64,000 nt of DNA. Origin: Plantago major (lineage: Eukaryota > Streptophyta > Magnoliopsida > Lamiales > Plantaginaceae). Below are positions 46,259-57,800 of this stretch, piece by piece. The notes under the pieces are model-generated. The model was not told the DNA's origin and ran no database searches. It saw nothing but the letters and a program-made list of their open reading frames with translations. Position 1 is the first letter of the stretch; each line of letters opens with the position of its first letter. Position numbers and translations under genes: made by a program. The DNA is taken from NCBI GenBank assembly GCA_026545765.1, contig JAIFAC010000229.1, forward strand, positions 1 to 64,000, read 5' to 3'.

Positions 46259-46912
46259 CTCGAGAATTAACATTATCACAATACTTAGGAAATTTTATCA
46301 AGAAAACTTTAAGTGACAAGTCGATATCGAGAGGTCAATTACCTCCATGGAGGCTCAGATATTTGTCTCTCGTGAGACTCAGTGCACTCGAATCTTTCTC
46401 GTGATGAAGGCCTCGATGCCTCATCAATTTCCATAAAGTGTGGGATGTCGCAACTCGTCCTTGCACTTCTACTTCCGAGTGAGCCTGTGAGTAGAAAGCA
46501 TCAATAATTTAGAGAAGATTTTAGTTAACCAAGGTGAAGAATATTTATCATCGATTTTTATATACCTTCATACCGAAGGCTCAATGATTCGTTCTTCGTA
46601 AACCTTGTCGCTTCGGGTTTTCTTCGCATTTCTGCCTTATCTTCCTCTTTCTCAGTTGGAGCGTGTTAGAAACATTTATTTTAATGATTAAGCTCATAAA
46701 CTTATAACTGAAGAAGTGTTATCTTAAGAATCCATTATTACCTGTGACACAGGCTCAGATGTCTTAAGAGGCGAGGTTGAGGAAACCTCCTTCTCGCTTC
46801 GAGGTAAGCTTTTCACTTCCTCTTGTTTTGTGTTTCTAACTCACTGTAATAAAGAAATTTTATGAGTAACAAGATGTATAAGCATAAAAAATTCACAAGA
46901 TAAGAGTTAAAC
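46259..46912 (-). other. A post-pol gene, short-exon array with GT-AG introns
   Basis: On the minus strand: intron 46912-46844 (GTTTAACT...TTTATTACAG), exon, intron 46741 to about 46668 (CAG then GTAATAATGG; acceptor reads AACACGCTCC, apparently an AACACAGGCTCC that lost bases), exon, intron 46565-46485 (GTATATAAA...CTACTCACAG), exon GCTCACTCGGAAG..., intron 46342-46259 (GTAATTGACC...ATTCTCGAG). Introns are about 70-85 bp and AT-rich; exons are about 95-145 bp. Exons begin G(C)TC(A/C) and encode Ser/Glu/Pro-rich text with repeated SEP/EPS. B has the same layout at 10.3-10.9 kb. Confidence 0.62.
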
Positions 46913-48800
46913 CGTCACCACCGAGCAATTTCAGTCGATTGGTCTCGAACTTGTGACCTTTCTATACTTTGGTCTTCTTGTCCCAAAGGCAGCTTCTTTG
47001 CTTGAAGTTTCGTACTTCACACCTTTCCCGAGTATGCAACTCTTGCCTCCCCGATTGATCATTCGAGTAGATGTCTCATTGATCCTCTCATTAAGTCGGG
47101 AACCCGCTTTTGCGGATTTTCTTCAAGATATCGTATTGCCGTAAATCAAATGGAGTTCATTTACCATTTCATCAACCACTTGTGGCTGTTGTGGTTGTTG
47201 TGATTGTGGTTGTTGTGGTTGTCCGGAAGGCAGGATTGATCAAGAGAATGTTCTTCCGCATTTTTAGTCGTATGCTTCCATCAAGATTCCAAAGACTAAA
47301 ATACCACTCATCGTGGCTTTTTGAAGTTGTGCAAGAGAAACATTCCCGATGATGTGTTTACACCAACAACCTTTGCTATAGGTTCAAGAACTCGTGATGT
47401 AGTTCTTCTTCGATGCTTTATCACCGCCATCGCTTCAAAGAATCTTAGCCCTCTTTGTTCTTTCTAGGACTTGAGAGATGACTAGTTCATCATCTTCATC
47501 GCCGAGCTCTCATCAAGATTGGGAACCGATTGTCCATTACACCTGCGTTTCGCAGATAGGCTTGTGTTTTTCACCACTTTTGGCAAGATTTATGAGTTCA
47601 TCGCCAAGGCTTTCCGCATTAGTCGCAACATTTCAAAGCACTTTCCCTTCGAGTCTACTTGTTCAAGAGTTGATAACTCTTTTTCAAAGATTGATGATTT
47701 CATCCGCCTTTATCACCATCTAAGAATGCCCGCAGATATCCGAGAATCGACAACCTCTTTGGGTGTGTCTTCCGACGGCTGCCAGACTTCTTTCTTGAAG
47801 TTCGCTTCGCTCAACCAGTAGCATGGGACACGTGGAATCCTGTGAATCAACCTTTCTTCGATACCTTTTCGACTTTCGCTTTTTAGAACCTTTCGAGACC
47901 CAAGAACCTTTTTCATCAAGTTTGTATACTCATATTTGTAGAGTAGGTTATCGCTGGCTATTTCATTGCCCTCTCGAGCTCAATGCCAAGCTTCTCCAAG
48001 AAGTAGCATATCTTCGCACTATATCCCATCGTGGCCTTTCGCTCAGCTAGTCCTTTGGTAATTTTAGGCTCAAGCCTTGAATTTTCTTCACAAACTTCAT
48101 GAAGGCGATTTTCCCAGCTTAAAAGGGTTTTCCACCTTTTGTCTTGTCGATTCAGCAAGAACATCATGATCCATCGCTCTCGCTTATCCGTCAGCACCTC
48201 CTTGTACACCATCAAAGCATCTCGAAGAATGCAAGCCAAGATATCCCAATGAACCATCGATGTCCGGTTCGATGTCGAAGCTTGAACTCTGGGTGTATCT
48301 GATTTTCAAGATCACACACGCCACAGCAGCTTCTTTAACACCTTCAAGGAGTTCATCATCCTTGGTGTTTATTTCAAAATCCTTTCCAAGATTTTGAAAC
48401 TCAAACAACTTATAGAAAGTTGTTAAGTCCGTATGATTTCCTTTCTCGATCGAGGTTTTGATGTATACTATTTCAAAGGTTTTCGTAAACACAGAAATAA
48501 TCTCGAGTTGTTGTAGAATTCCAACACATCGAAAGTGATGAAATTCCACTAGGTCGAGCGTATAGAAAGCCCTCGATTTGTGCCTTTCAAGCATGTCAAG
48601 AATTAGCTTCCGCTTCGGTTCTCTATTCCACCGTGAGGTATTCTCAACCATGGCACCACCCCAAATCATTCTGTGATTTGAAGTCCAATGGTCGTGATTA
48701 AAATCTCCTACCATGATTGTTCACAATAACCAACTCGTGCTTGCTTTCAAAGCAGATCAAAGGAGGATTGAGATTTCAGTGGTCGAACTTTTAGGGCCAT
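46913..48800 (-). pseudogene. A post-pol gene, N-terminal domain (env-like/plant transposon protein)
   Basis: The ATG at 48800 follows a leader. ORF 48714-48184 (176 codons) has WGGAMVENTSRW, KLILDMLERHKSRAF, VEFHHF, then TFEIVYIKTS and HSSRCFDG. ORF 48257-47958 continues with RWIMMFLLNRQDK and RLHEVCEENSRLEPKITKGL. Then come SEDTPKEVVDSR (47.76 kb) and a Gln/Pro-rich hinge (about 47.15-47.23 kb). Pattern most like the PF20167-type plant transposon protein domain found after pol in some LTR elements. No signal peptide or transmembrane helix, so calling it an envelope would be unjustified. Confidence 0.55.
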
Positions 48801-48977
48801 CTCTTTATATAGTGTAGGATTTGAAATTGGTGTTTGAAAGAGATTTGATTCAAGAATTTTTGCGTAAAACTTAATCTTGAATTGCGTAGATTGTAGAAGG
48901 TTTTGCAGAGAATCAAGAGAAGGATTTGCTATTTTGTGCAAGATGAGTTTTCGATTAGGCAAAAGTGATTTCCTATG

Positions 48978-49000
48978 CCAAAATCCTATATATATATAGC
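48978..49000 (-). promoter_or_regulatory. Conserved internal TATA motif of element A
   Basis: On the minus strand GCTATATATATATAGGATTT then TGGCATAGG and CACTTTTGCC, about 190 bp upstream of the ATG at 48800. The same block stands at the same position in B and C. Confidence 0.55.
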
Positions 49001-49478
49001 AATGAATCCCAATGCATAAATACATACAAATTGATTTTTGTGTGTAAGTATCTGTGATTTGCAAGGTGCGTGAGCAAAAGCTAGTTCGATTAAATGCTTA
49101 GTGGGCCATGTCAATTTCAATTCACTATTTATTGTGAATTAATTTCCACCGCATGTATCAATCGCTTAATTTCATCAAGGGTCACCATTGTTTTTCAAAG
49201 AATGATCACAATCAACAAGTGTAATTGTGCCCATTTAATGAATTTTGGCACTTGCTATCCAATCACAATTGTATGACCAAGAACACTGCTTGCATCTCAA
49301 TCATTTTATACTTAGGATTTTTCCAAGTTTTCATCAAGATAGAAATTAATGCAGTTTCAAGAGAGTAGTCGATCGCAGAGATAGTTATACTATTCTCTTT
49401 TGTGTTCCTGCTTATAGAATGATTCTATATCGAGTTCCGCCCCGTAGATCTTAAGCTATCTTTTGCTTTTAGCCCTTT

Positions 49479-50925
49479 TCACTTCCGGATACCTGCTCTG
49501 CATTTCTCTTTTCTCTTCTCGATACCTGCTCCAGATACCTCTTCTCCGGATGCCCGCTCCATACCTCTTCTCCGGATGCCTGCTCCATACTCAACTCTTT
49601 CGCTCATTGGTAGTTCCATTAGTCCAAGACTATGTCTTAAGGCTAAGAATCTACTTTCTTGTAGTGGCTTAGTGAAGATATCTGCAAGTTGGTCTTCAGT
49701 GCCAATCTTGAGTATCTCTATATTCCCCTTTTCAACATGGTCTCTGATGAAGTGATGTCTAACATCAATGTGCTTTGTTTTGGCATGACATTTAGGATTC
49801 TGTGTAATTGCAATAGCACTTGTGTTGTCACAGAAAATGGGAGTTTTCTTCTCATCGAGTCCATAGTCTTTAAGTTGTTGTTGTATCCACAGAATTTGTG
49901 TTGCATAAACAACCAAAGAATATATTCAGCCTCTGTGGTAGAAGTTGAAATTGAGTTTTGTTTCTTGCTAGACCATGAGATAAGTCTAGTACCCAGAAAC
50001 TGACAAGTTCCTGAGGTGCTTTTCCTATCAAGCAGTGATCCAGCATAATCAGCGTCTGAGTATCCAGCTAAACTCAATCCACTTTCTTTAGGATACCGCA
50101 ATCCTACATCTACTTTACCCTTTACATACCTTAATATTTTCATAGCAATGTTGTAGTGTGTTTGCTTTGGATTTGTCTGAAATCTAGCACATACTCCAAC
50201 AAACAGATGAATATCAGGTCTACTTGCAGTGAGGTAAAGTAGTGAACCTATCAATTTCCTATACTTATGTTCTTCAACACTCTTATCTGATTCAGTATAG
50301 GTCATGTTGGTTCCAATGCTCATAGGTATCTTAGCATTCTTTTCAGAAGGCTTAAGATTGAATTTTGTGAGCATATCTTTTGCATACTTTGTTTGACTAA
50401 TGAATATTCCATCATTGAGTTGCTTGACTTGCAATCCTAGAAAATAATTCATTCATCTGGTGCATATGACTCGTCAAAATCTAAGCCTTCAGTCTGGGTA
50501 AATCCCTTGGCAACCAATCTTGCTTTGTTTCTGGTTATTTCACCAGATTCATTCATCTTGTTTCTGAAAACCCATTTAGTTCCAATCACAGATATTCCTT
50601 CTATAAATGGAACTAATTTCCAGACTTTGTTTCTCTCAAATTGATCCAACTCTTCTTGCATTGCAGAGATCCAGTCTTGGTCTCCTAATGCTTCTTCTAT
50701 ATTTTTAGGTTCAATATTCGAGATGAAACATCCAAAGAGAGAATTAGCATTTTCAGCTATTGCTCTCCTAGTCCTAACACCTTGATTAATTGGTCCAATT
50801 ACATCCTTTGCAGGATGATCTTTGATCCATCTCATCATAGGTTTAGTGCTAGTAGGATCAATATCCAAGTGATTTGAATGTGAATCACTAAGATTATGAT
50901 TTGATACTTTTTCAGTATCTGAGAT
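49479..50925 (-). pseudogene. A reverse transcriptase (core deleted) and RNase H
   Basis: Two long clean ORFs. 50931-50449 carries RWIKDHPAKDVIGPINQGVR, VWKLVPFIEGISVIGTKWVF and ARLVAKGFTQTEGLDFDESY. 50452-49718 carries MNYFLGLQVKQLNDGIFISQ, KYAKDMLTKFNLKPSEKNAK and SLLYLTASRPDIHL with YSDADYAGS. 49916-49479 carries the RNase H end (NTSAIAITQNPKCHAKTKHI) and the repetitive tail. The step from SYAPD directly to EMNYF/MNYF removes about 410 bp that include YVDD, compared with C (20830-21240). RT is therefore inactive in this copy. Unusually few other lesions. Confidence 0.9.
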
Positions 50926-50928
50926 ATC
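50926..50928. repeat. Target-site duplication of CACTA E (ATC, left)
   Basis: ATC before the CACTA end, repeated at 58133-58135 after it. A 3-bp duplication is diagnostic of CACTA transposition. Confidence 0.9.
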
Positions 50929-50945
50929 CACTACAAAAAAACAGG

Positions 50946-51180
50946 GGTCGCTAAGGCCTTAGCGACGGCCTTAGCGACGGATAGACGCCCGTCTTAATGA
51001 CGGGCGTCTCTAAGGCGAATTAGCGACGGATTTTTATCCGCTTAATAGTTGATTAATTGGCGACGGATAGGCGCTGACTGTCGCCATTAGAGACGGATAA
51101 TTATCCGTCTCTAATCGAATTAGGGCTAGCACGCCCTAATTCGTTGTTTAGCGACGGATAATTATCCGTCGCTAAACTAC
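50946..51180. repeat. Left subterminal palindrome array of E
   Basis: Copies of TTAGCGACGG, GACGGATAATTATCCGTC and CGACGGATAG occur in both orientations, several per 100 bp. In CACTA elements, subterminal repeats of about 10-15 bp bind the transposase partner protein and are needed for excision. The unit here, (T)AGCGACGGATAA, also appears in the right end and, in weaker form, in the CACTA-2 end at 25.25-25.44 kb. Confidence 0.88.
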
Positions 51181-51359
51181 TGTTTTTTTTTAAAAAAAAA
51201 AATTTTAAATTATTTTATAATTTTCACCTGTTTTTTTCAACAAATATAATAGTGATATGTCACAAAGGAGAAATTGCATTAATTAACAACAACGATTCGT
51301 CCAAAAAACAAATTATCCAAAATAAAGTCTACATTATCCGAAACAAAGTCTACCTCATA
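51181..51359. other. No gene; AT-rich end of E
   Basis: A/T homopolymers, then 3' UTR-like sequence of the second gene of E. Confidence 0.5.
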
Positions 51360-53300
51360 TACAAGCGGCAGAGCTCTTCCATCCTCTGATTCATACGAGC
51401 CTGCTCATCCCTGAGATTTCCAATCTCAGTCTGGAGAGGAGTCACTGCTTCATTCACCATCTGCTCGACCGCCTCGTGTATAAACACCACCATGTCCCCG
51501 AGATTGTTGCTGGACACGAGAAGCTCCGCCGTTGTCTCGCCATAACTACTAAGACCATAAACCGACCCTTGTTGTCAGTGGGTCAACCAGAAAGATCCGG
51601 TCTTGTTCTTCCACGGACAACTCCTCACCCTCGAGCAGCCTCTCCACAATGATCCGCTCCACCTCACTCTGTAATAGTCAAGTGTATACGAAATGAGCTA
51701 CAATTTCATATTTAATTTATAATACACATGCATATACAACTGTAACACTTAGTAAATACACATACCGCAATAAGCTCGGACTTCTGGTCCACCCAAACGC
51801 CGTTCTTGAACTTCCCCATCTTCATTTGCTCTAGGCAAGTCTTGGGTTGGTTCAGGTTCAGCTAAAGAACATTATATATTGCAACAAGTAGTTAGTAAGT
51901 TGGTAGGAATGCAAACAAGTGGTAAATTGGTATAAATGAAAGCAATACACATGTGTACAAATCATGTTGTAATCAGAACACACATATATATACTTACGAC
52001 ATCCGCGATCAAGGATAACAATGTGACCAAGTGATGCTCAAGAGCCTTACCATCTCAAGCTGCTCCAACCACCTGTCCTGCTGTAGGATCGATCCTCGAC
52101 GTGATTAAGTCTCCAATACTCATGCCACATAGCCCACTCTTCGTCCCTAATATGCCTATACTGGCGGCTTTCCTTTGTCTCAGTATTTTTCATGTCACCC
52201 TATATGCCTATACAGTGTCGAGCCTAAACTCTCAAAACAAAGCCACATCCTGGGAATATGCCATGGAATGTAGTATTTATTCTACATTCCAATTCCATTC
52301 AAAGTAAAAATTAATGCCCCAAGGTCACAATTTCAAGATAAACAATGGTGACTAACATATCACCCAAGTAAGTGGCTAACATACTACACAAATTGTCCTA
52401 GAATTTACTAACACAATGGTGACTAACATATCACCCAAGTAAGTGGCTAACATACCACACAAATTGTCCTAGAATTTACTAACACAATGGTGACTAACAT
52501 ATCACCCAAGTAAGTTGCTAACATACCACACAAATTGTCCTAGAATTTACTAACACAATGGTGACTAACATATCACCCAAGTAAGTGGCTAATATACCAC
52601 ACAAATTGTCCTAGAATTTACTAACACAATGGTGACTAACATATCACCCAAGTAAGTGGCTAATATACCACACAAATTGTCCTAGAATTTACTAACACAA
52701 TGGTGACTAACATATCACCCAAGTAAGTGGCTAACATACCACACAAATTGTCCTAGAATTTACTAACACAATGGTGACTAACATATCACCCAAGTAAGTG
52801 GCTAATATACCACAACAAATTGTCGAAATATAAAAGCTTCAAGCTCATCAAAGTAGAAGTGCTTGCCTCACCTCGAGTGTGCTCCACTTTTCGCCTCCCG
52901 GCCCAAGAACTCCCTCCTAAGCTTGAATATCTCATGCAGGTCGTCTGAAGATTGCTGAGGCCACAACCTGCAGCTATGAATGACATATAGAAGAGTACAT
53001 ATATTTATTAGACAATTCATGTGACATATATATAAACACTTATCTTAAGTTATGTTCTACAAATGTATATATAATACTTACTTCCTCCTGCCATTAGGGA
53101 ACAACACCAACTTCCCTCCCACATAGCACCATCGATTTATCTCAGATATGGACACCGTCAAAGTGGTCGCCTCTGCCCATAACCACCACCAGACGTCCCA
53201 TGCTCGATCCACTGGGAGTCTGACTAACATGAGAGTAGCCGCCGATCCACTGTGACTACTCTCACGAGTCAAGGAACCCGGGTCCCACTAGAGCTGGAAT
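51360..53300 (-). pseudogene. Second gene of E (TNPA-like, Transposase_24 type), multi-exon
   Basis: Minus strand. A first exon near 53272-53078 encodes a Ser-rich stretch then GGKLVLFPNGRR, before a GTAAGT donor (cf. MEWEAVVVPNR in CACTA-1). An exon at about 52250-52040 encodes DMKNTETKESRQYRHIRDEE and WAMWHEYW, equivalent to RPAWCDEEEWALWVAYW of CACTA-1. The C-terminal exons (51.85-51.36 kb) are coiled coil (EAVTPLQTEIGNLRDEQARM in one frame, ending near ELCRLYMR). Likely role, by family: DNA-binding partner of the TNP2 transposase. Exon edges partly uncertain. Confidence 0.65.
52342..52820 (-). repeat. 71-bp tandem repeat in the intron of E's second gene
   Basis: About seven copies starting at 52342, 52413, 52484, 52555, 52626, 52697 and 52768, nearly identical. 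Each unit holds GGTGACTAACATATCACCC and GTGGCTAACATACCAC: two dyads sharing the centre TAACATA. The same repeat, less regular, sits in the corresponding intron of CACTA-1 (4388-4925). Not CRISPR-like: there are no variable spacers. Confidence 0.93.
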
Positions 53301-53499
53301 GTAACTACACTTTCTTTGCCGGCATCTCAAAAAGCACATGACAAACACAAACAAATCAGATTAGTATAAATGAAGACATGAGTTGGCATGTAATGGGAAA
53401 AGTAAGCATATAACAATTAAGATACATATACTACTCTACACTACACACATACTCCGATCCTCGCCACCAATGGTTAAGTCTACATATATGTCTTCGTGT

Positions 53500-56400
53500 G
53501 TCAATGTACTCATCACGAAGCTGCCTCATGCACTTCTCACCGTTTCATCGGCAACCTCTTCTTGGTACGAGTTGGTAGTTGATTTGTCCTTATGAACGAC
53601 TCAACTCGAGCGGGCTTGTATGTGTATCACGCCAACCAAATTCACTTTATCGATTTTAGGCTCGATATTCAATGAACATCACTGACATGCCGATCGCTAA
53701 GATAAAAGGTTCGTATTAGTACGGTACCTCCTCCTATGGTTAATCTCAACCATTTGATATTGCTCAGACAATTGCATTCATTTTGACTGGATCATACCAT
53801 GACATCAAATGTAATGCTTCTTTTCAGAGGCACACCGCATATTCAAGCCTCACAATTCGCTTAAGTTTTCCATAGAAATCAAACAAATCATCATCTCCAT
53901 TTTGATCAGCCCTTTCACATACACCCCACAATTGCTAGTAGACTTGGACGTCAATCCATCAGGTGAAATCTAAGACCATTTACTATATAATGGAAAAATG
54001 GATACTGATCGAATGGCCCTCCGCTAAAGACCTGAAGTAAGGACATGTGACTTGGTTTGCGTGATCTCGACATAATCCCGAACCAATCAGAAATTCAATT
54101 GGCAACTTCTCTTCAAGCAGCTTCAAGTGTGTCATCCGCCATATTTGATCCATCTTCGCATAACGCTTTTGAAAACGTCAGGACATGATGACATGATTAG
54201 ATAGTAGTTAGAAGTTCAAATTTATGTGTTATAATAAGTAAGCTCACCTAGCAAAGATCTTCATAAATTCATCAACTTCAAAGACACCGAGAGGATATAA
54301 TAGTGGGCCTTCACCTCCTTATCCGTCACCATTCTCAGATTCCTTTCGCCCATAGGTCTACCCGAGATCCTAAATATTGAAAGTGTAACTTCATCATCCT
54401 TTTGAACTTCATACGGTTCCATTTTCGCCGGTCTAGATGCCTTAGTGGGCACGTGGTCTCCAAAGTAATAGCAGAAGATGGCGCCTTCAATTCACGTATG
54501 CATTATCGACCCCTCAAAGCTTACCTTTGTTGTCGATGCATTTCTTCAATTTTTCCAAATACCGTAAGTTGTATATATATTTAGGTAAGATAATGTTCCT
54601 TCAAAATAAGAACATTTTACGAATGGATGCCTTTATTACACATCTCTCGAATGGATACATCCATCGACATCGAACCGTCCAAGAAGTCTCGCTTCATGTG
54701 GGAGGTGAACCGCAAGTTCTCCATAGAATCAAAGAAGCTCTATGGAAAGATACGCCAAGCTTGCATAGAATCAATGGTATGTTGCTTTCAAGATTTGCTA
54801 ACACTTCATCCTCAAGCACCTCGAGCATAAATTCTTGAAAATAAGCTCAGATCAGAGAGCGCCCATATAGCTTAGGTAGTAGTTCTTGAAATGCAACAGG
54901 AGAAGCCTCTCCATGAACACATGGCAATCGTGGCTCTTCATCCCATACATCTTTGTCTTCTTCAAATCCACACCCTCCCAAGTTCGATGCATAACCGTGG
55001 GAACTTCAATCCTCACCCAATCAAACAAATTTTGTTCCTAGCTTCAATGTCAATTGTAGTCATTGGGCCACAGCCCCTTATCATTCCGCTTTGTCAACTC
55101 CGCCTATTACAAAATGTATCCAACTCAGATCTAGATTTAATCAGATCCTTTGTTTTCCTCGTAATGTTGCAAATCGTGTTGAAGCATTTTTCAACACGCT
55201 CTTCTCAGCAGTATGAAATCCAAGTTGTGACGGATAAGAAGAGTGCTCCAATAAGGCAAGTCCCGTAAGATGCTTCTCTTCTTCCATCCACAATTTTTGC
55301 TAATTTTATCGTTATGCTTCTCCACCCAAGTTCGCCATTTCATAAGACCCACCTTTCTATCTCCGCAAGTATCTCAGGCACCAAGAAGTTTTGTCGGGCC
55401 CTTTCATTTCTACTCATTCTTCAAGAATTGAGTCTTGTTCTTCTTGAACGGATGATCTTTTGGTAGAAACCTACGATGATCAAACAAACATTCCTTTCCG
55501 CTCTCCTTCAGTCTAAATGCACTATTGTCGTCCAAACACTGTGGACAAGCATTAAAGCCCGCAGTTTTCCTTCCAGATAGCATGGAGTAAGCTGGAAAAT
55601 CACCACGGTCCACAATAGTGCTGCTCTCAAGTTGAAGTTCTTCTTCGCTGACACATCATATGCCGATACCTTTTTCCCACAACTCGATCAGCTCCTTGAT
55701 TAGGGCTGCAAGAACACATCCACCTTCTCCTCCGGATCATATGGACTGGCACCAAAGCGCCAAGAACATGAACGGTTCCTTCATGCACTCACCGGGGCAG
55801 TTGTACGGTGTCAAGATAATCGCCAACAAGAGTACTTCCTATTACTTCCAAAGGGTTAAAACCATCCGCATAAAGGCCCAATCGACATTTCTAGTTCGAT
55901 GTAAACTCCGGATAGCTCTCGTCAAGTGTTTCCATGCAGTGAGTCCGATGGATGCTCCATTCTACCTCTACCGGATTACTCTCTCCTCAGGTCACCGTGA
56001 TTTTATCAAAGACAAGCACTTGAAGCATACAACCTTTTCAAACGAGGTGCTAGAGGGAAATACCACATTTTCTTATGTGGGAGATTTTTCTTCGACGCTT
56101 TCGAGGCGCCTCCTTGTAACGCTTTGTACGGTCCTTACCACGTAACTTGCACTTCAAGAGATCTTTATCCTCCTCCCAATAAATCATGCACATACCCTCA
56201 CAACAATCTATGGTTTCCATGGGCAACCCCATCCTCGTGATCTTTTCTTCTTCGGTAAAGTCAGGAACTAGGTTTCGTTCGACAAAGTCTGACATTACTT
56301 GTACCCATTCATTGAAGCTCGATTCATTGCGCCATTAGCCTTACAACTCATTAGCCGAGCCAACAATGACAATTCAAGAAGCTTACACCGGATAAACCGC

Positions 56401-57007
56401 TTTTCGGATTCCATCAAGTCAAGAAGACTCGATCTCTCGATTCTGAGGCTCCTCCGCATCCCCTCTACATCGCTCCGGTGTCCATGAACTCGACCCGCAA
56501 TATCATATACCATTTGCTCAACCTGCTCATGATCATTATTAGCATCGATGTAGAAGTATTTTGAGTACTTCCCATCACAGCTTCTCTTCTTTTACGCTTC
56601 CCCAAATTCTCATAATCCATGAACGGCTTGTATGTCTCACCATGAGAAGTCCATACGTCATACTCAGCTACAAACCCCTTACGTTTCAAGTGTTCCACTA
56701 CCGTTTCTGGAGGTAAAAATTGCTTATTTCTACATTTATACTGGGTGCAAGGGCACTTCATCATCCCCCCACTCAAACAATTAGTCTGTGTCAGTGCAAA
56801 TGTAACGAATGCATCAACTCCTTCCACAAAACTAGGTAAAACTCTGCCATTAACTATCCTTTGGTACATCCATGAACGATCGGTGTTCATTGGATGATTA
56901 TATAACCTGACATGTTTGAATTGATTAGATCGTATTTTTTCAACTCGATTCCCATTTTCCCATTTCTTGCATGTTATAAAGTTTTTGTCTCTTACCAAAA
57001 TTCCCAT
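53500..57007 (-). pseudogene. TNP2-type CACTA transposase of E
   Basis: Domains in order on the minus strand. Transpos_assoc (57007-56465): DRSWMYQRIVNGRVLPSFVE, CPCTQYKC, then HLKRKGFVAEYDVWTSHGE. Linker with LPMETIDCCEGMCMIYWEED (56295-56050). Transposase_21 core: DFPAYSMLSGRKTAGFNACP, then FRLKESGKECLFDHRRFLPK (55613-55410), with the preceding GLYADGFNP block near 55.9 kb in broken frame. KTKMYGMKSHDCHVFMERLL near 54.95 kb. DUF4218 (VHLPHEA, EGSI, then VPTKASRP) at 54.7-54.4 kb. DUF4216 (FYGKLKRIVRLEY) near 53.9 kb. Complete set, but frames are interrupted many times. The 57.02-57.61 kb stretch upstream is AT-rich, promoter-like and empty. Confidence 0.85.
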
Positions 57008-57800
57008 TACAAATAAATCATTCCAACCCTTTAATGCGAATTTATAAATTATAAATTACATGCATTTTACGAATGTAATCACCAAATTATATCAACACAC
57101 TTCATTAATTAAATTCTCATAATTTATAATCTAGTACATGTATAAATTTATCAAATGAAACAATTGCAAATCTTAATTAACATACTTAACATACTTAAAT
57201 CAAAACTACGACATACTTAACATTATACTAATTAACAATTCAAATAATTTCACATCTCAAAGTTAATTAAACATACAATTACAATTGCTTAAATTAGTCT
57301 AAATTAACTAAATTTTCCAAATATGTCAAAAAGTTAGGTTTCAAACGAGGTACTAAATCTTCATAATTTTACTAAATATACACCAATATCAAATTAATTA
57401 AAAGTCCAACATACTTACAAACATACTATACTAAAAATTCAAATTCACAATCAATATATATCAATTGCACATCTCAAAGGTAAAACATTATCTAATTACA
57501 TCTAAACTAAGTACTATATACTCTCCATTTACATTCAATTGCTCAAATTAGTCCAAAGTAACAAAATTCCCAAATATAAAAATTAGGGTTTACCTTCAAT
57601 TCGGAGAAATGAGCGGATGGAATTTGAAATTGACGCACAATTGACCTCCTTGATTCACGAGCTTCAATGTACACGAAGAATGGACAAAATGGTTGAGATT
57701 TGGACCGAATGGCTTTGGCTAAATAAGGAGAAGAAAGGAAGAAGAATGAGGAAGAAGAGAAATGGGAAGAAGCTTTCGCTTCAGAAACACTTGAACTCTA
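57008..57800. other. AT-rich 5' region of E's transposase gene
   Basis: No coding signal on the gene strand. The ORF on the plus strand at 57617-57811 is Lys-rich and probably a shadow of leader sequence. Presumably holds the TNP2 promoter. Confidence 0.45.

Noticed and set aside
48184..48714. True envelope glycoprotein for the post-pol gene
   Set aside because: No signal peptide, transmembrane helix, Cys-rich ectodomain or cleavage site is visible in A, B or C. The pattern fits a plant transposon protein domain better.
52342..52820. Regular repeat array considered as a CRISPR
   Set aside because: The units are contiguous and wholly repeated, with no unique spacers, inside a plant CACTA intron.
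55660..56145. 161-codon plus-strand ORF in element E
   Set aside because: It lies antisense to the TNP2 transposase core, whose motifs (GLYADGFNP, DFPAYSMLSG) are on the minus strand.
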